DNA from: Tillandsia leiboldiana
Taxonomy: Eukaryota; Streptophyta; Magnoliopsida; Poales; Bromeliaceae
Length of the DNA stretch: 64,000 nt
Assembly (NCBI GenBank): GCA_029204045.2
Contig: JAQNDB010000121.1
Location: forward strand, 1 to 64,000
Direction: 5' to 3'
The translations under genes were made by a program, and so were the position numbers. The notes below the pieces were generated by a model. That model did no database searches, had not been told where the DNA came from, and was given only the letters and a program-made list of their open reading frames with translations. Within the stretch, counting starts at the first letter, position 1. Every line of letters starts with the position of its first letter. Shown piece after piece: positions 19,086 to 32,639 of this stretch.

Positions 19086-22000
19086 TCAAACCTGATTTGC
19101 GGTAAAGAGATAAGGATAGCCCTCTCTCATCTTCGACTCTAGTTCCCACGTCGCTTCCCGCTCCTCGTGGTTGCTCCAGAGCACCTTCACATAGGGAATG
19201 TCTCGGTTTCGAAGCGTCTTACTTTCTCTTGCTAGTATTCGTACAGGGGTTTCCTCGAAACTTAGGTCCTCCTTTAGTTCGAGTGTCGAGACGTCCAGCA
19301 CATGCGACGGGTCGGGGAGGTATTTCTTGAGCATCGACACGTGGAACACGTCATGAATCCGGTTGAGGTTCGGTGGTAGGGCAAGGCGGTAAGCCACTGG
19401 GCCGATCCGTTCCAGGATCTCGAATGGTCCCATGAACCGCGGGCTTAGCTTGCCTTTTAACCCGAATCGCTTGATTCCCCTGGACGGCGAGACCCGCAAA
19501 AACACGTGTTCTCCCACCTGGAACTCTAAATCGCGGCGTCTTCGATCCGCGTAGCTCTTTTGTCGGCTCTGGGCGGTTAATAGGCGCTGTCTGATGAGGC
19601 GCACTTTCCCTTCTGTTTCTTCCACCAAGTCGGGTCCCAAGAGCTTTCGTTCTCCCAAGTCGTCCCAACAGATCGGGGATCGGCAGCGTCTCCCGTATAA
19701 AGCTTCGTAGGGTGCCATCAGTATACTGGCCTGGTGGCTATTGTTGTAAGCGAATTCTACAAGTGGTAGGTAACGCTCCCAACCGACTCCCCAATCGAGT
19801 ACACAGGCCCGAAGCAGGTCCTCTAGCGTCTGTATCACTCGCTCCGACTGCCCGTCTGTCTGAGGGTGGAAGGCTGTGCTGAAGTGCAATTTAGTCCCCA
19901 GGGCTTGTTGCAGACTCTGCCAAAACTTTGAGACAAAACGCGTGTCTCTGTCTGATGTGATCGACGCCGGTACCCCATGCAGTCTCACAATCTCGCTGAG
20001 ATAGACTTGAGCCAACCGCTCTCTGGTCCAGGTTGTGTGAATCGGCAGGAAGTGTGCTGACTTAGTTAGCCGGTCTACCACAACCCATATTGTGTCGTGT
20101 CCTTGTGGTGAACGTGGGAACCCGGTGACGAAGTCCATGGTGATATGATCCCACTTCCACTCCGGTACCGGTAAGGGTTGTAATTTTCCCGCCGGTCGTT
20201 GGTGTTCCGCCTTTATTTGTTGACACACCAGGCAATGTGCTACAAATTGGGTTACATCCCTCTTCATCTTGGGCCACCAGAAGGTCTGCTTGAGGTCCCT
20301 GTACATCTTTGTGCCTCCTGGATGCGCTGTATAAGGGGCGCTGTGTGCCTCGGACAGAATTTCCTTCTTTAATTCCGGAGTATCCGGCACGCAAATCCGC
20401 CCGCGGAACCGTAGGGTATCATCGCTTTTTAATGAAAAGTCCCCTTCCTGGTCCGGTGAGATCTTGTCTCTTACGAGCTGTAAGTGCGTGTCCGCCTGCT
20501 GTCCCTCTCGAATCTTTTCTAACAGTGTTGGCTTGACTACCAGAGTTAAAAGTTGCGCAACCGTGCCCGCTGACACTACTTCTAGCCCTAGTCGAGAAAA
20601 TTCTGCGATCAAGTCGCTCTGCTCAGTTATCGCACCTACCGATCCTCCCTCCAGTCGCCCCTTCCTGCTCAGAGCGTCTGCTACCACGTTTGCTTTCCCG
20701 GGGTGGTATTGGATCGTTAGGTCGTAATCCTTCAGTAATTCAAGCCACCGCCTCTGCCGCAGGTTTAGTTCCTTTTGTGTGAACAGGTATTTAAGACTTT
20801 GGTGATCTGAGAAGATGTTACAATGGACACCAAAGAGATAGTGTCTCCATAACTTCAGGACGAAGACCACTGCAGCCAGCTCCAGGTCGTGTGTTGGGTA
20901 GTTTCTTTCGTAGTCCTTTAGTTGCCTAGATGCATAGGCTATTACCTTCCCCTGCTGCATTAGCACACCCCCAAGGCCGATTCTTGAAGCGTCGCAGTAC
21001 ACCTCATAGTCCTCACCGGGTGTTGGTAGTACAAGAATCGGTGCCTCGGTTAGCCTTCTTTTGAGTTCTTCAAAACTTTCCTGGCATTTGGCCGTCCATA
21101 CAAACTTTTCTCCTTTCTTGGTCAACCGGTTGAGAGGGGTCGCAATCTTCGAGAAACCCTCGACAAAGCGTCTATAATACCCCGCCAGCCCCAAGAAACT
21201 GCGGATCTCCGTCACCGTTGTGGGCGGCTGCCAGTCTATCACCGATTCCACCTTCTTGGGGTCTACGGCGATTCCTTTTGCCGAGATCACATGCCCCAGG
21301 AATCCTACTTCGCGTAGCCAGAACTCACACTTTTTGAGCTTAGCGAACAGCTTCTGCTCCCTGAGGGTTTGGAGAATCGTTCGTAAGTGATCCTCGTGCT
21401 CCTCGTCGGTGGATGAGTATATTAGTATATCATCGATGAAGACCACCACGAACCGATCTAAGAATGGTCTGAAGACCCGGTTCATCATGTCCATAAAGAC
21501 TGCGGGGGCGTTCGTAAGTCCGAACGGCATGACCGTAAACTCGTAATGGCCATACCGGGTCCGGAAAGCGGTCTTCGGAATGTCCTCGTTCCGAACCCGG
21601 AGCTGGTGGTAGCCAGACTGTAGATCAATTTTTGAAAAGACCGTCGCTCCTCGTAGTTGATCGAAGAGGTCGTCGATTCTGGGCAAGGGGTACTTATTTT
21701 TCACCGTGACCTTGTTTATTCCTCTGTAATCGATACAGAGTCGCAGGCTCCCATCCTTCTTCCGTACGAAAAGCACTGGTGCGCCCCAGGGTGACACACT
21801 CGGCCGGACAAACCCTTTGTCCAAGAGGTCTTCCAGCTGCGCTTTTAACTCCTTCAACTCCGCGAAGGCCATTCGGTAGGGTGCCTTCGTTATAGGTTGA
21901 GTACCTGGCAAGAGTTCAATAGGGAACACCACCTCCCTTTCAGGGGGTATCCCAGGCAGCTCCGTCGGAAAGACATCGGGAAAGTCCCTCACCACCGGGA

Positions 22001-22188
22001 TGTCTGAAGGTGTCGTCGAGGGTCGAGTAACCAGATCTACCGATGCCAAAAAGGCTACACACCCACCCTCTATCAGACTCCTGGCTCGAGTCGCTGAGAT
22101 GACTGCCGGGAAGGAGGTGCTTTTGCACGCTAGGTACGCATTCTTAGGGAAACTTGGTTCTTGTAGTTGTACCATCCGCTTATCGCAG
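19086..22188 (-). pseudogene. Pol part of element B: RT, RNase H, integrase, chromodomain (split gene)
   Basis: The open frame reads 22,262 to 19,086, but its first 25 residues come from the inserted solo LTR; genuine Pol starts at about residue 26 (22,188). Reverse transcriptase spans about residues 150-320 with FIDDIL at 275-280. RNase H has CDAS at about 423 and DALS near 529. Integrase shows an HHCC-type zinc region (about 640-680), catalytic D710, D771 (SDRDTRF) and E807, and a GPY/F motif near 945. A chromodomain follows at about 1,005-1,055 (VKVLWSNHEEREATWELE). No internal stop. The reading frame continues exactly into the gag/protease half at 26,407 once the insertion and one CGCAG copy are discounted, so the only visible lesion is the insertion. 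Confidence 0.93.
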
Positions 22189-25100
22189 TGTAAGAACTCG
22201 AAATATTTTATTTTTAATAAATAGTCAAAAAGGTGAAAATTTTGACCCGGTTTTGATTTCAAAAGACCTATGTTGATTTATTTAGTCAATTGCCAGTGTG
22301 CGAGTTGCACGTTTTACGAGACAAAAAGGCTACTTTCCAATCCGGACATGATCTTGGAAATCCGAGTTGACCGTTGCGATCGTCTCGTCGAACTGAGCGA
22401 GATTCATATTCAGCACTTTTCGATCTGACGGTCGGATCTTCCAGAAACCGATGAAGAAGCAAGTGAATAAACGCAACCATTGTAACAGTGCCTGTGCACA
22501 GTGTCACTTAAGTGGCCACTGTAGATGAACAGTAAACCTCAATTTCGGGACTACGGCGGTTACAACGCTGACTATTTCACTGTTCGGAACCCAAACATAG
22601 TGATTCAGGTAGTCGTTTTGATCCGTTTCGACGTTCTGAACACAATGGCACTGACGGAATTTCCGTCTGGCGACCCTAAGGCATCGTGACGCGTGCCGAA
22701 CTGTATAATTTACAGTATAGGATGGAATTTAAAAAATTCTGGAGCGAAATTTGAACGAACCAAAATCGCTACCTGATAGGTTTCGTCGAGCCGGACGTCG
22801 TGGCGGTGTCAGATTTTCAGTTTGACCGTCCGGTTGTCTCGAAAAGCGTGAAATACGGCTAAAATACAGCTTTTTGCACAATGGTCCCTAGTTTTGTTGC
22901 CTCGGAAAGCGTGCCACTCATGGGAGAGGGACCTAGATGTGAACAAAAGCCACGGTGAGGGGTCTGAACCCAAAATACCAAGTGTAGAGGGACTACCTTG
23001 TAATTGTAGCAAAACCCTATATAACTACACCTACTCGAGCTAGGGTTCCAAGGAACCCTAAAACCCCGAGCTCTACCCTAGCCGCACTCCCAACCTCCCT
23101 CCTCCTCTCCGCCGAGTTTCCCGGAGCTCCCCGCACCGGCCGCCGCCTCCAGCCGCCGGAGAGAGAGAAGCAAGGACCACCTTATTCTCGGGTGGTTGAG
23201 GAGGGGTGTACTCGGGAGGGTCCTAGACAACCCAGACCGGATCTGAGGACTCCTCTGGGAGGCCGCACCCGAGCCGGAGAGGTGCCGACCCCATCGCCAC
23301 CGAGCGCCGCCGCGGCCACCACCCTTCTTCTCCAAACATTCCGGCGAGGTAAGTTCTTGGGAAACTTTGTTTCTAAATCGCCCATGGACCATAGCATAGT
23401 GGTTATAACACCGAGGGGACCTTCCAGTTGCAGCCCGAGCCACGGCCGCCGCCCCGATCGCCGGCGGGAGCCAACTGTAGCCAAAACCATCATTCTGGCC
23501 GACCTCGTGCGCCGCCGGCATCCGGCCGTCAAACCTGAGATCAGCACCGTTGATTCGTGTCTCCCCGTCGACTGAAACCCCACCACCAAAGCTTGGGACG
23601 ATCGGATCGAGATCGGGACCGCGCGAGCGTGCCCTAGATTCGGGGTTTTTTCCAACCTCGGCCGACCACGGCCGTCCGGCGCCGGCGCTGCCTCCCACCG
23701 CCGGCCAACGCCACCAGAGGACTCCTGGAGCCAAGTGGGGCCTTTTGATCCAAGTTGCACCGGCCCGGAGCACGGCGGCCGGAAACCGCCATTAACGGCC
23801 AACTCACCTTCAACCGAGCTTCGCCGCCGCGCCCGGCCGGCGATCCCCGGCACCGGGAAACTGCCCAGGTGAGCTTCTGAACCCTTCTAGAACATTTCCA
23901 CCATCTTGCATGGCGTTTTTGACGTCGGGTTCTCGATCCCCAGACTTGCACCCGATTGGCCTCGGATCTTACCTCCGGCGATCCCCGGCGCCTAGGGCTA
24001 CGACCACCACCACAGGTGAGACCTGGATGCCACTCTTGAGCTTCCCATCATTTTGGTTTAGGCCTGGGGGAACCCCTGCAACTCGGTTTCATACTTGCAC
24101 CCGAGGTACCCACTTTGGGTTGGTCTCCGGCCGCCGCCGCCTCCGGCCGCCGGGGCTCGCCCCCACATGGACCAAACATGGTCTGGGACACCCCCTTGAC
24201 TGATGCTCCTCTTGGAATCAGGTCTGCACCTGTGCTGCTCAAGGTTGCCCCAAAACCGAGCCTTGGCATTTGGTGGTGCTGCTCCGGCCACTACTCCGGC
24301 GGGTTTCCGGCAAGCCTCAGGTGAGCCCCACTGTCTACACTCCCTACTGAGTACCATGCTCCTCTTAGATCACCTTTTGATCAAGTTTGTATTAGGTTGC
24401 CACATAGTTGTATATTGAACACTAAAAGATTATGGGCCAACTTGTAAATGGGCCTGGTCTCGGCCCAAATATTGTGAGCATGGCCTCCGTCTCGTCGTAA
24501 CAAACGCGCTGAAAGTTACGGCGCAGCTTTTGGACTCCTGGATTTTGAGAACGAGATGAAACATCGGATTAATGCAATAACTTTGGGCAAATTAAAATAC
24601 ATTTTGGACTAAAATGCGATTCGGACTTGCTGGCTGACCTTAGACAGCGTTTACACGCCTACTAGGCATCTTGTTAGAGTTCAGTAGGTCCTCATTGATC
24701 GAGAGTTAGATTCCGTGCGGTAAATCGGCAATTTTGCCCCGTATAAACACTCCGTTACTGTCGTGTCGTCGGGACGGGTATATGTGAGTCTAGTTCTGAC
24801 TACAGTCTCTGTTCAGGGCCCAGCAGTTCAGCACCAGCCTCCCGGTAGTCTAGCGGGAGTTCGGGATCGGCCTTCATTCAGGTGGGTTTTATTTTCTTGG
24901 TCCTAGCATCTAACTCTATCATATTGGACGGGGTCAATTCAAAGCATACTGGGGTTAAATATTGATGGGTGATGGCTTATGCATGTTAATGGGTTGAGTG
25001 TGATATTTGGCATCGAACCACATCGATTGTTTTAATTCAAATATTATATGTCACCGTTCACTTCAGTAATCATTATTCTAGATGCTACGGATTATTGCTA

Positions 25101-26406
25101 CACATCGATAGTTACGTAGTCTCGTGTTTTGATGCTTCAGCTACCGTCTTTCCTTCGACTATGCTAATAGTAGGGCAACATGAGTTTACACGCCTCTACC
25201 TTATTCTGATTCATGCATCATGGTTACTGCTTTACTATTTCATATACATTGCGATTACTGCATTACTATTTCATGTACATTGTGGTTACTGTGCTCGAGG
25301 CTGCAACACGTGCACCCGCGGTTTGGCCACCGTGAGGGGTGCACTTTTCCGGAAAAGAGGTCGTAGGACCCGTGTATACCCACGAGGTGACGTAGTGGGG
25401 CCCCTTATTAGCTGTGGGGTTGAGGCGCCGAGGTGCGAGCGGAGCGACCCGCCGGTTTAGTTGTCCGGCGCGGTCGCGGTGCTGCAGGTACGGGATGGGC
25501 CGTCGGTAGTGGACCGACGCGGCAGGGTATTACAGGATGCAGATATACAGGTTACCATTTCTTTCCCCCCCTCCTTGGGAGGGTGGTTGCCCCAGTTGTC
25601 TTCACGGTTTGTTTTACTATATTCTCATGCTTTACTACTTCTGCGTCACTGACATCCCACTTCGTGACAGGGTCCAGACGGGGAGAGAGGTAGGCGGTGG
25701 TGAGGACGGGACAGGAGCAGCTGGGTCGCTGGGGACCCTGGACTGTGTTCATTCTTTTACTCTCGCTTTTCATTACTTTGTAGTTATGTGAGTGGTTCGC
25801 GATACCCTCGTGGGGTCGGCATGGATGTCGGTACGGGCTACATTTAGTGCCCCTGGTGGAATATTTTCCCTTTTATTTCTATTGGCCATTTAAAAATCAA
25901 AAAGGCAGAAGCCAAAGAAAAGATTGCGAAAACCGTTTTTAAAAATCTAAGTGTCGTGTGGGCACTGGTTTCAAAACCCTGTGGATTTATGGATTGCGAC
26001 AGAGATTTCAAAACTTGGTGTCGGGTGGGCACCGCTTTCAAACCTTGTGGATTTATGCTAATTTCGAAACTAGCTTTCAAAACGTAAGCGCCGGGTAGGC
26101 GCTCTTCCAAAAACTGTGGATTTATCCTTTCCAAATTGACCGGCCATATGTTCTTCTGATATTAGTTTAGAATGCTGGTTAATTGTTGTGATTGAATGGC
26201 TGTGTATGTTGGAACATGTACTGAACGCTACGCCGTGCACGTACAGGGGAGACTCTGTCCGTTTGCAGAGTGATCCTGTATGTGTGGCGGGTCTGGGCAC
26301 GTGCCGGGGAAGAGGGGTTCTCTTTTAAACAAAAAAAAAAAATTTACACGTCAAACATTCGACTTTTATGAATCGTTTCCGCTAAAACAAACCCCGGGGC
26401 GTGACA
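22189..26406 (+). mobile_element. solo LTR of an A-related gypsy family, inside gag-pol of B
   Basis: Begins TGTAAGAACTCG, ends GGGGCGTGACA, and is flanked by CGCAG (22,184-22,188 and 26,407-26,411). Its 4,218 bp align with the LTRs of A but are longer and diverged. No internal region remains, so a complete element inserted and then recombined between its LTRs. It keeps the TATATAA (23,018), telo-box hairpin (23,041-23,060) and TTTAGTTGT stem-loop (25,444-25,477). No gene. Confidence 0.93.
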
Positions 26407-28120
26407 CGCAGTCGATAAGCGCTTGGTACCTTGAGAGCCAGTCCATGCCCAGAATAACGTCGTACTCCTTCAAGGGAATCACAATTAAATCCCAAGGGCA
26501 AAATAGCCGCCCTAGCTTAATCGGGCAAGTGGCTACCAAAGTAGTCGCCTCCAGCGTCCCACCCGCGGTCTGGACCGTCAGTCTACTTTGAAGAGGTGTT
26601 TCCTCGAGGTCATGCGAAAACACGTACTCGCGAGAAATGAACGAGTGCGTTGCTCCGGTATCAAAGAGGGTCCTAGAACGTGAATTTAAAATGGAAGTTA
26701 TACCTGCAAGTACGTGCTCCGGCGGGTCCGATTCCTGGCGGTTCATGGAATAAATTCGCCCGCCCGGTTGAGGTTGCCTATCCTCCTCGCGCCGCGTAGC
26801 CGGGGGCCTAGAAGCCGACCCCATAGGGGCTTTCCCCCGCCCCAAATATTGTGGTGACGGCGTGGAAGCGGCAGAGGAGGCTGATCCCACGGTAAGGGGG
26901 CAGTTGCGGCGGAAGTGCCCCTGCTTACCGCAACGGAAGCAATGGTCGGCTCTTTGGGAGCAACCTAACGCTCCATGCGCTCCCCCACAGATCACGCAAG
27001 GCCCGTCTCTTGGCCTCGCCTCTCCCGTAAGTGCGCTCCGTGCTCCCGACTGTGCCCTCCACCGCTTGGGAAGTCGGTTTCCAGCAGATGACCCCCCTCC
27101 ATAGCTCTGCTGTTGCCGCTTCCTATCTTCATGCTGTGCCGGGACCTCCCTCCTAGCGCGGGTAACGGCAATCCCACGCTCTACGATAGTGGCCCGGTCA
27201 ACCACCTTCTGGAACGTATGCAGGTCAGCGGCTTGAACCACCTGGAAAATATCACTTCGCAACCCATCCACGAATAGTTGCGCCTTGTGGGGTTCATCCC
27301 TTATAACGAAAGGGACGCAATTGGCCAGGCGCACAAATTCGCGCTGATACTCCATGACTGTCTTGTTCCCTTGCTGAATATGGTTCAGGTCGTCCTCCAG
27401 TTTCTTCTTGACGCTATTTGTGAAGAAGGCCCCAAACAATTCCTGCTTGAACGTCGTCCACAATAGTAACACGGTGCCCTGGGTAGGATCAGGACGCACC
27501 GTCTTCCACCATAGACGAGCGTTCCCCTCCAAAAAGTGAACTGCCAGAGGGACGCGTTCGGGGTCTTCAATGAGTAGGTCCTCAAACAATTTTTCCATCG
27601 TTCCCACCCACTTTTCGACTACCCAGGGATCAGTCGTCTCCCCCTCGAACGTGGGTGGTTCGAACTTCATGAAATCCGTCAGATTGGCCCGCACACGCTC
27701 TCGTTCCGCCCGCGTAACCGTCCCTCCCCTGGCAACGGCGGCGGCCGCGGGGGTACTCCCGCCGAGAGCCCCCGGCGCCGGCCCCACGAACGCTGATGCA
27801 GGTGCTGCCATCGGCGCCGTGGTTTGGGTATGTGCTAGCCCGGCTGTTGCCGCCGGTAGGGGGGTTGCCCCTACCCCAGTACCTGTCGCTTGCGGTACTG
27901 CGGCCGGTGCAATTGGTTCTGCTGGAGTGGCGGGAGCGATCGGTTGCTGCTGCGTCAATTGACGCACACGATCCGTAAGGGTCGCCATCTCCCCCGCCAT
28001 CTCTCTCAATTGTTGCCGCAGGAGCTGGGTTTCTGCAGCTGCCGACGTCGTCGCATCTGTCCCTACCTCCTCGGCCGACGCTCTGGTCCGTACCATTGTC
28101 TGTACAGACATACCAACCAA
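26407..28120 (-). pseudogene. Gag and protease part of element B (split gene)
   Basis: Opens with MVGMSVQTMVRTRASAEE; the start could be Met1 or Met9 (family proteins often begin MVRTR). Coiled region about residues 31-58, Ala/Pro-rich linker, retrotransposon gag domain about 145-315, zinc knuckles CVICGGAHGALGC and CFRCGKQGHFRRNC at about 375-407, and aspartic protease with DTGA at about 487-490 and VILGMDWLSR near 555-564. Gag forms the particle and protease matures it. The frame runs a further 41 bases into the solo LTR before a stop at 26,366, so the fusion with Pol is broken. Confidence 0.92.
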
Positions 28121-28305
28121 AGCTTAGCACTCATCTCTGCTAGATGAATCATCGTAAAATTGAGAGAGAAAAGAAGCATTATCTATAAATCCCCTCCCCG
28201 ATCTCTCACGTCTTAGCCCTTAAACCCTGCACATTTCATTTATTCGTAGTTAAGTGTGATATCTCGGTGGATGTTGGGCCGTCACTGTTGTGATTAAAGC
28301 AAGTC

Positions 28306-28317
28306 TCTGATACCATC
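28306..28317 (-). other. primer binding site of element B
   Basis: TCTCTGATACCA on the plus strand, that is TGGTATCAGAGA on the element strand, six bases inside the 5' LTR boundary at 28,324. Confidence 0.9.
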
Positions 28318-28323
28318 TAAATC

Positions 28324-31256
28324 TGTCACGCCCCGGGGGTTTTATTTTAGCGGAAACGATACTTCAAAGTACGCGCAAAGTGCGTACTAATTTTTTTTTT
28401 TGTTTAGATTGTTTAAAAAACCTCCTTCCCCGGCGCGTGCCCAGACCCGCCACATATACAGATTTACTCGAAAATCGGGCAGAGTCTCCTCTGTATATGC
28501 ACGGCGTCGCGGCTGCTACGATAGCCGATTATGAGCAATCATTTTTCCCATTTAATCACAACAGTTCGAAGTAGTACGGTGCATGAAGACTAAACAATAC
28601 CCGTGGCCAATCAAGTTGAAAGGATAAACTCACAGTTTTGAAAGCAGGTCCACACGACCCAAGGTTTTTTTTGAAGACAGTTTGAAAAGATGCCATAAAT
28701 CCACAGGTTTTGGAAAACAGGTCCACACGACCCAGATTTTTAAAAATAGTTTTCGAAGTTCTTTTCTTTTCTAGTCATGTTGCTTTGAAAGCGGCCAAAC
28801 GGGGACAATAACGGAAATAGTAGTGCATAAATAGAAAGAAAGAATTCAACATCCACACGACCCCACAAGGGTATCGAGAACCACACAATAACCTACAGTT
28901 CTGAATGAAATGCAGAGAAGGTAAATAAAACAGCATACTAGGGCTCCCTCAGACCGACTGCTACCAACTCGGCCTCACCGTCGCCTACCTCTACCCCCTG
29001 GAGGTACCTGTCACAGAGTGGGTAGTCAGCGACACTATCATCAAAATAGTACTAAAGCAGTAAAGTAATACCAAGCCACAAAGTAATGCTAGCCGGAACA
29101 ACCGCTCTACTCGTAATGGTAACTCGCAACCACCTGTACCACCTGTAGCACCTGCAACCCCGGTAACACCTGTAACACCTGACCGCGTCGGGATCCAATC
29201 CCGGCGGTCTCACACCTGACTACATCGGGATCCAATCCCGGCAGTCCCACACCTGACTACATCGGGATCCAATCCCGGCAGTCCCACACCTGACCGCGTC
29301 GGGATCCAATCCCGGCGGTCTCACACCTGACTACATCGGGATCCAATCCCGGCAGTCCTATCGCTGCCTCAGACCCCCCAGCGGTCAGGGGCCCCCCACT
29401 ACGTCACCTCGTGGGGTAACACGGGTCAAAGACCGCCTTTCCGGAAAAGAGCACCCTTTGCGGTGGCCAAACCGCGGGTGCGCGTGTCGCAGCTCGAGCA
29501 TAAGTAACCAGTAACCAAGTAACCAAGTAACCAAGTATCCAAGTAACCATGTCACCATGTCACGGGGTAAGGTAGTACATCATAGAAACCATCAACGTTA
29601 GTACCGTTAAATAATGAAAAGTCCCTGTCGGATTACCAACATAATACTCAGCCTCGACCGTAAACCCACCTTGTTGTCGCGCTCCTGACTGATGTAAGGT
29701 TCTCTCGCGTCTCGGGTGCCCGCCCGGACCTACACGAATCTGTCATATAGGAGTCAGCGACTTAAGGCTTTGTCAGACTAATGATTAGAGCGCCCGACGC
29801 CCTCTCACCTTGCGTATAATACGCACAGGTACGCGCCTGGTCCCGTACGGCTGGGCGGTGTACTAACAGCGTGCGGCCGTCCGCATGCGGAGGTGCCCGC
29901 AAGCGGCGGCGCCCGCATGCGGCAGCCCGCAAGCGGCCGTGCTCGCATGCGGAGGCGCCCGCAAGCGGCGCGCCCGCATGCGGGGGCGCCCGCATGCGGG
30001 GGCGCCCGCATGCGGCAGCCCGCAAGCGGCCGTGCCCGCATGCGGAGGCGCCCGCAAGCGGCGCGCCCGCATGCGGGTGCGCCCGCATGCGGCAGCCCGC
30101 AAGCGGCGCGCCCGCATGCGGGGGCGCCCGCATGCGGCAGCCCGCAAGCGGCGCGCCCGCATGCGGGGGCGCCCGCATGCGGCATCCCGCAAGCGGCGGC
30201 GCCCGCATGCGGCAGTCCGCATGCGGTGCCGCCCGCAAGCGGCGGCGCCCGCATGCGGCAGTCCGCATGCGGTGCCGCCCGCAAGCGGCGGCGCCCGCAT
30301 GCGGCAGTCCGCATGCGGTGCCGCCGTGCGCGCCGGATTCCCGCGATGCCCATGCCCCCTTCTTTTTCCTTTCCCCCCCCCCCCCCTCTCGTCCGCTCCA
30401 ACCAAGAATGGGGCGAGAAGGCAAAACCCTAGCGTGCTCACCTCGGTTGTCGGAGGAAGAGGCGATCCCGGCCTGCGCGTTCGGCTACAAGGAATGTGAG
30501 GACGCCTCCTTCTCCTTCCTTGGTCTCGCCTCTTGGGTCCTCCGTGCAGTCGGTGAGGAAGCGGAAGGATTTGGTTGGGAAATAGAAGGGTTGGGGAAAT
30601 GGGGTTTCGTACGTAGGGGAATTGTGGGGAATACGGGTAGTTAAGGGGGAGTGTGGGGGTTTAAGGGGAGTGGGTAGTTAAAGGGAGTTACGGGTGGTTA
30701 TGGGGGAATGGGTAGTTAGAGGGAGTGGGTGGTTATGGGAGTTACGGGTAGTGGGTAGGAGTGGGTAGTTATGGGAGTTACGGGTAGTTAAGGGTAGTTA
30801 GAGGGGGTAGTTATGGGAGTTACGGGTAGTTAAGGGTAGTTAGAGGGGGTAGTTATGGGAGTTACGGTTTGTTTAAGGGAAGTTATACGACGGGGGGGGG
30901 GAAAATAACGGGAACGGTTAAGTTGGTAAAAAGGGAAAGAACCCAGTTCAAGTTAAAACGGGTCCAAATCAGGTGCGAACTAGAGTCCGGTCCGTCTAAG
31001 TAACCCGCGTTAACCATCTGAGCCGTTAGCTACCTTCCGGAATTTATTTCGGGAGATTCCGGCGTCGGAATTCAGAACCGATTTCGCCGCCACTCTCCGT
31101 TTCGCGAGCCCTATTAACTAAAAATACCCGCGGGCCCCGACGGTCTGTCCGGAAACAAGTAATTATTCGATCATCCCCCAATCCCCCCGAAATGAAAAGC
31201 GGAAATAACGAACCAAAAGTAGACCCTTAAAATATTTTAAACTAGCGGCTATTACA
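28324..31256 (-). repeat. 5' LTR of element B
   Basis: 2,933 bp, near identical to 16,266-19,049 outside arrays. It has five 37-bp hairpin units (29,177-29,361), a GC array at 29,866-30,325 and G-rich repeats at 30,640-30,870. Substitutions noted: near 29,359, 29,796, 30,468, 30,754 and 31,192. Confidence 0.95.
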
Positions 31257-31261
31257 GGCAC

Positions 31262-32603
31262 GCACCGGGTGCACGCTGGAGGCGTGCACCGCGGTAAGCG
31301 GGCCGGGCCGGTGCACGCGCAGGGCGCGCACCGGGCTCACCCCCACGGGCCGCGGCGACGCGCACCGGGTGCACGCTGGAGGCGTGCACCGCGATGCGCG
31401 GGCCGGGCTGGCGCACGCGACCGTGCGCCCGGTTCCGCGCCTTCGGGCTGCGAGACGTGCACCGGGTGCATGCCGCTCCGGTGGACCGCGCGGGGTGTGG
31501 TCCGTACGGGTGAACAGTAACCTCCCGTTTCGTCTCCCCGCGGCTCCGGTGACGACCCCGCGAACACCGCGACTGCGGCAACGACCCCGTGGGCACGATA
31601 ACGGCGGCGGCGGCCTCCCGTTTAACAACGGCGGCGGCGGCTTCCCGTTACCCACACAACCCACCCGGCGTGCGACACCCGAACGACCACCACCCCTCGA
31701 CCCCACAGAAATTGCAAAAAGGACAAAAAGGAAAACTCCAACCGCTCACCTTGATTCCGCCGGAGGAGGATGAAGGAAGAAGATCGTCCCCTCCACGCCC
31801 GATCAATCCCGCAGAGGATGGACGATTTTCCCTTTCTCTGCCCGATTCTCATTCTCGGTTCCTCCGCCGTTTCTTGGAAAAAGGGGAAAAAAAGGGTTTC
31901 TAGGGTTTCCCCCCGCACCCCGATCGGTTTAACTTATACGAAGAGACTTTAAAATTAAACCCAGGTCAACAACCTTAGCCTTTTGAAATTGAACGAGAGG
32001 TCTAGATCGCCTCGGAAAACGTGCCGATCGCCGGCACGCATTCCGATGCACCCAAGTAGATAGCAAACTTCAAAAATTGTTTCTGGGAGATCCCGGGGTC
32101 GGAATTCAAATCCGATCGCGCCACCGTTCACCGTTTCGCGAGCTCTAACATCTAAAAATACCCACGCGTCCCGACGGTCTGCCCAAAAATTCTCGAATTT
32201 CAACCCCTCCATAATCGACTGAAAAACTATTCAATTAGGACCCAAAACGGAAACCGTAAGGTCGAGGTACCACCAAATGAATAAAATAATCCACTAACAT
32301 AAAAAGATGAAAGGTCCGATCACAGCAGGATTCCGCCGATCGCCTCAAAAAGCGTGCCAGCCACTTAGCGCGGGTTTCGATGCACCACTCAAAGCAAACG
32401 CTTTGACCCCCATTCCGGGAGATCCGTAAATCGAAAACCGAATCCGTTCGCTTTGCCGTCTTCCGTTTTTCGAGCTCAATCGCAGAAAAATACTCGCGGT
32501 CCAGGCCAGCCCATTGCAGAAAATGCAGTTAAAAGTTTTCCTAACAGTCCCGTCAAAAATAAAAGGGAGGCCTACCCGGGCAAGGGGACGCCAGGACTCT
32601 ACA
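31262..32603 (-). repeat. 3' LTR of element C, piece 3
   Basis: Resumes after element B within the GC-rich GTGCAC repeats (31,262-31,480) and ends CTCTACA at 32,603. Next comes the CACTCACC...AAGAAGTTTCGTCCTCGAAACT edge also seen beside the LTR of B. The GC-rich frames are not genes. Confidence 0.83.
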
Positions 32604-32639
32604 TCACTCACCACTTAAAAGAAGTTTCGTCCTCGAAAC

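Larger units (their letters stand above)
16266..31256 (-). mobile_element. Tekay/Del-type gypsy chromovirus element B
   Basis: Complete minus-strand element: 5' LTR 28,324-31,256, PBS at 28,306-28,317, gag-pol 28,120 to 19,086, 3' LTR 16,266-19,049, and TSD GGCAC on both sides (16,261-16,265 and 31,257-31,261). It contains a 4,218-bp solo LTR inserted in gag-pol. Without it the element is about 10.8 kb. I counted about five substitutions between its LTRs outside tandem arrays, so it is young. The C-terminal chromodomain places it among chromoviruses. Confidence 0.95.

Noticed and set aside
31242..31918. GC-rich open frames in LTR C
   Set aside because: Derived from GTGCAC-type repeats and present on both strands.
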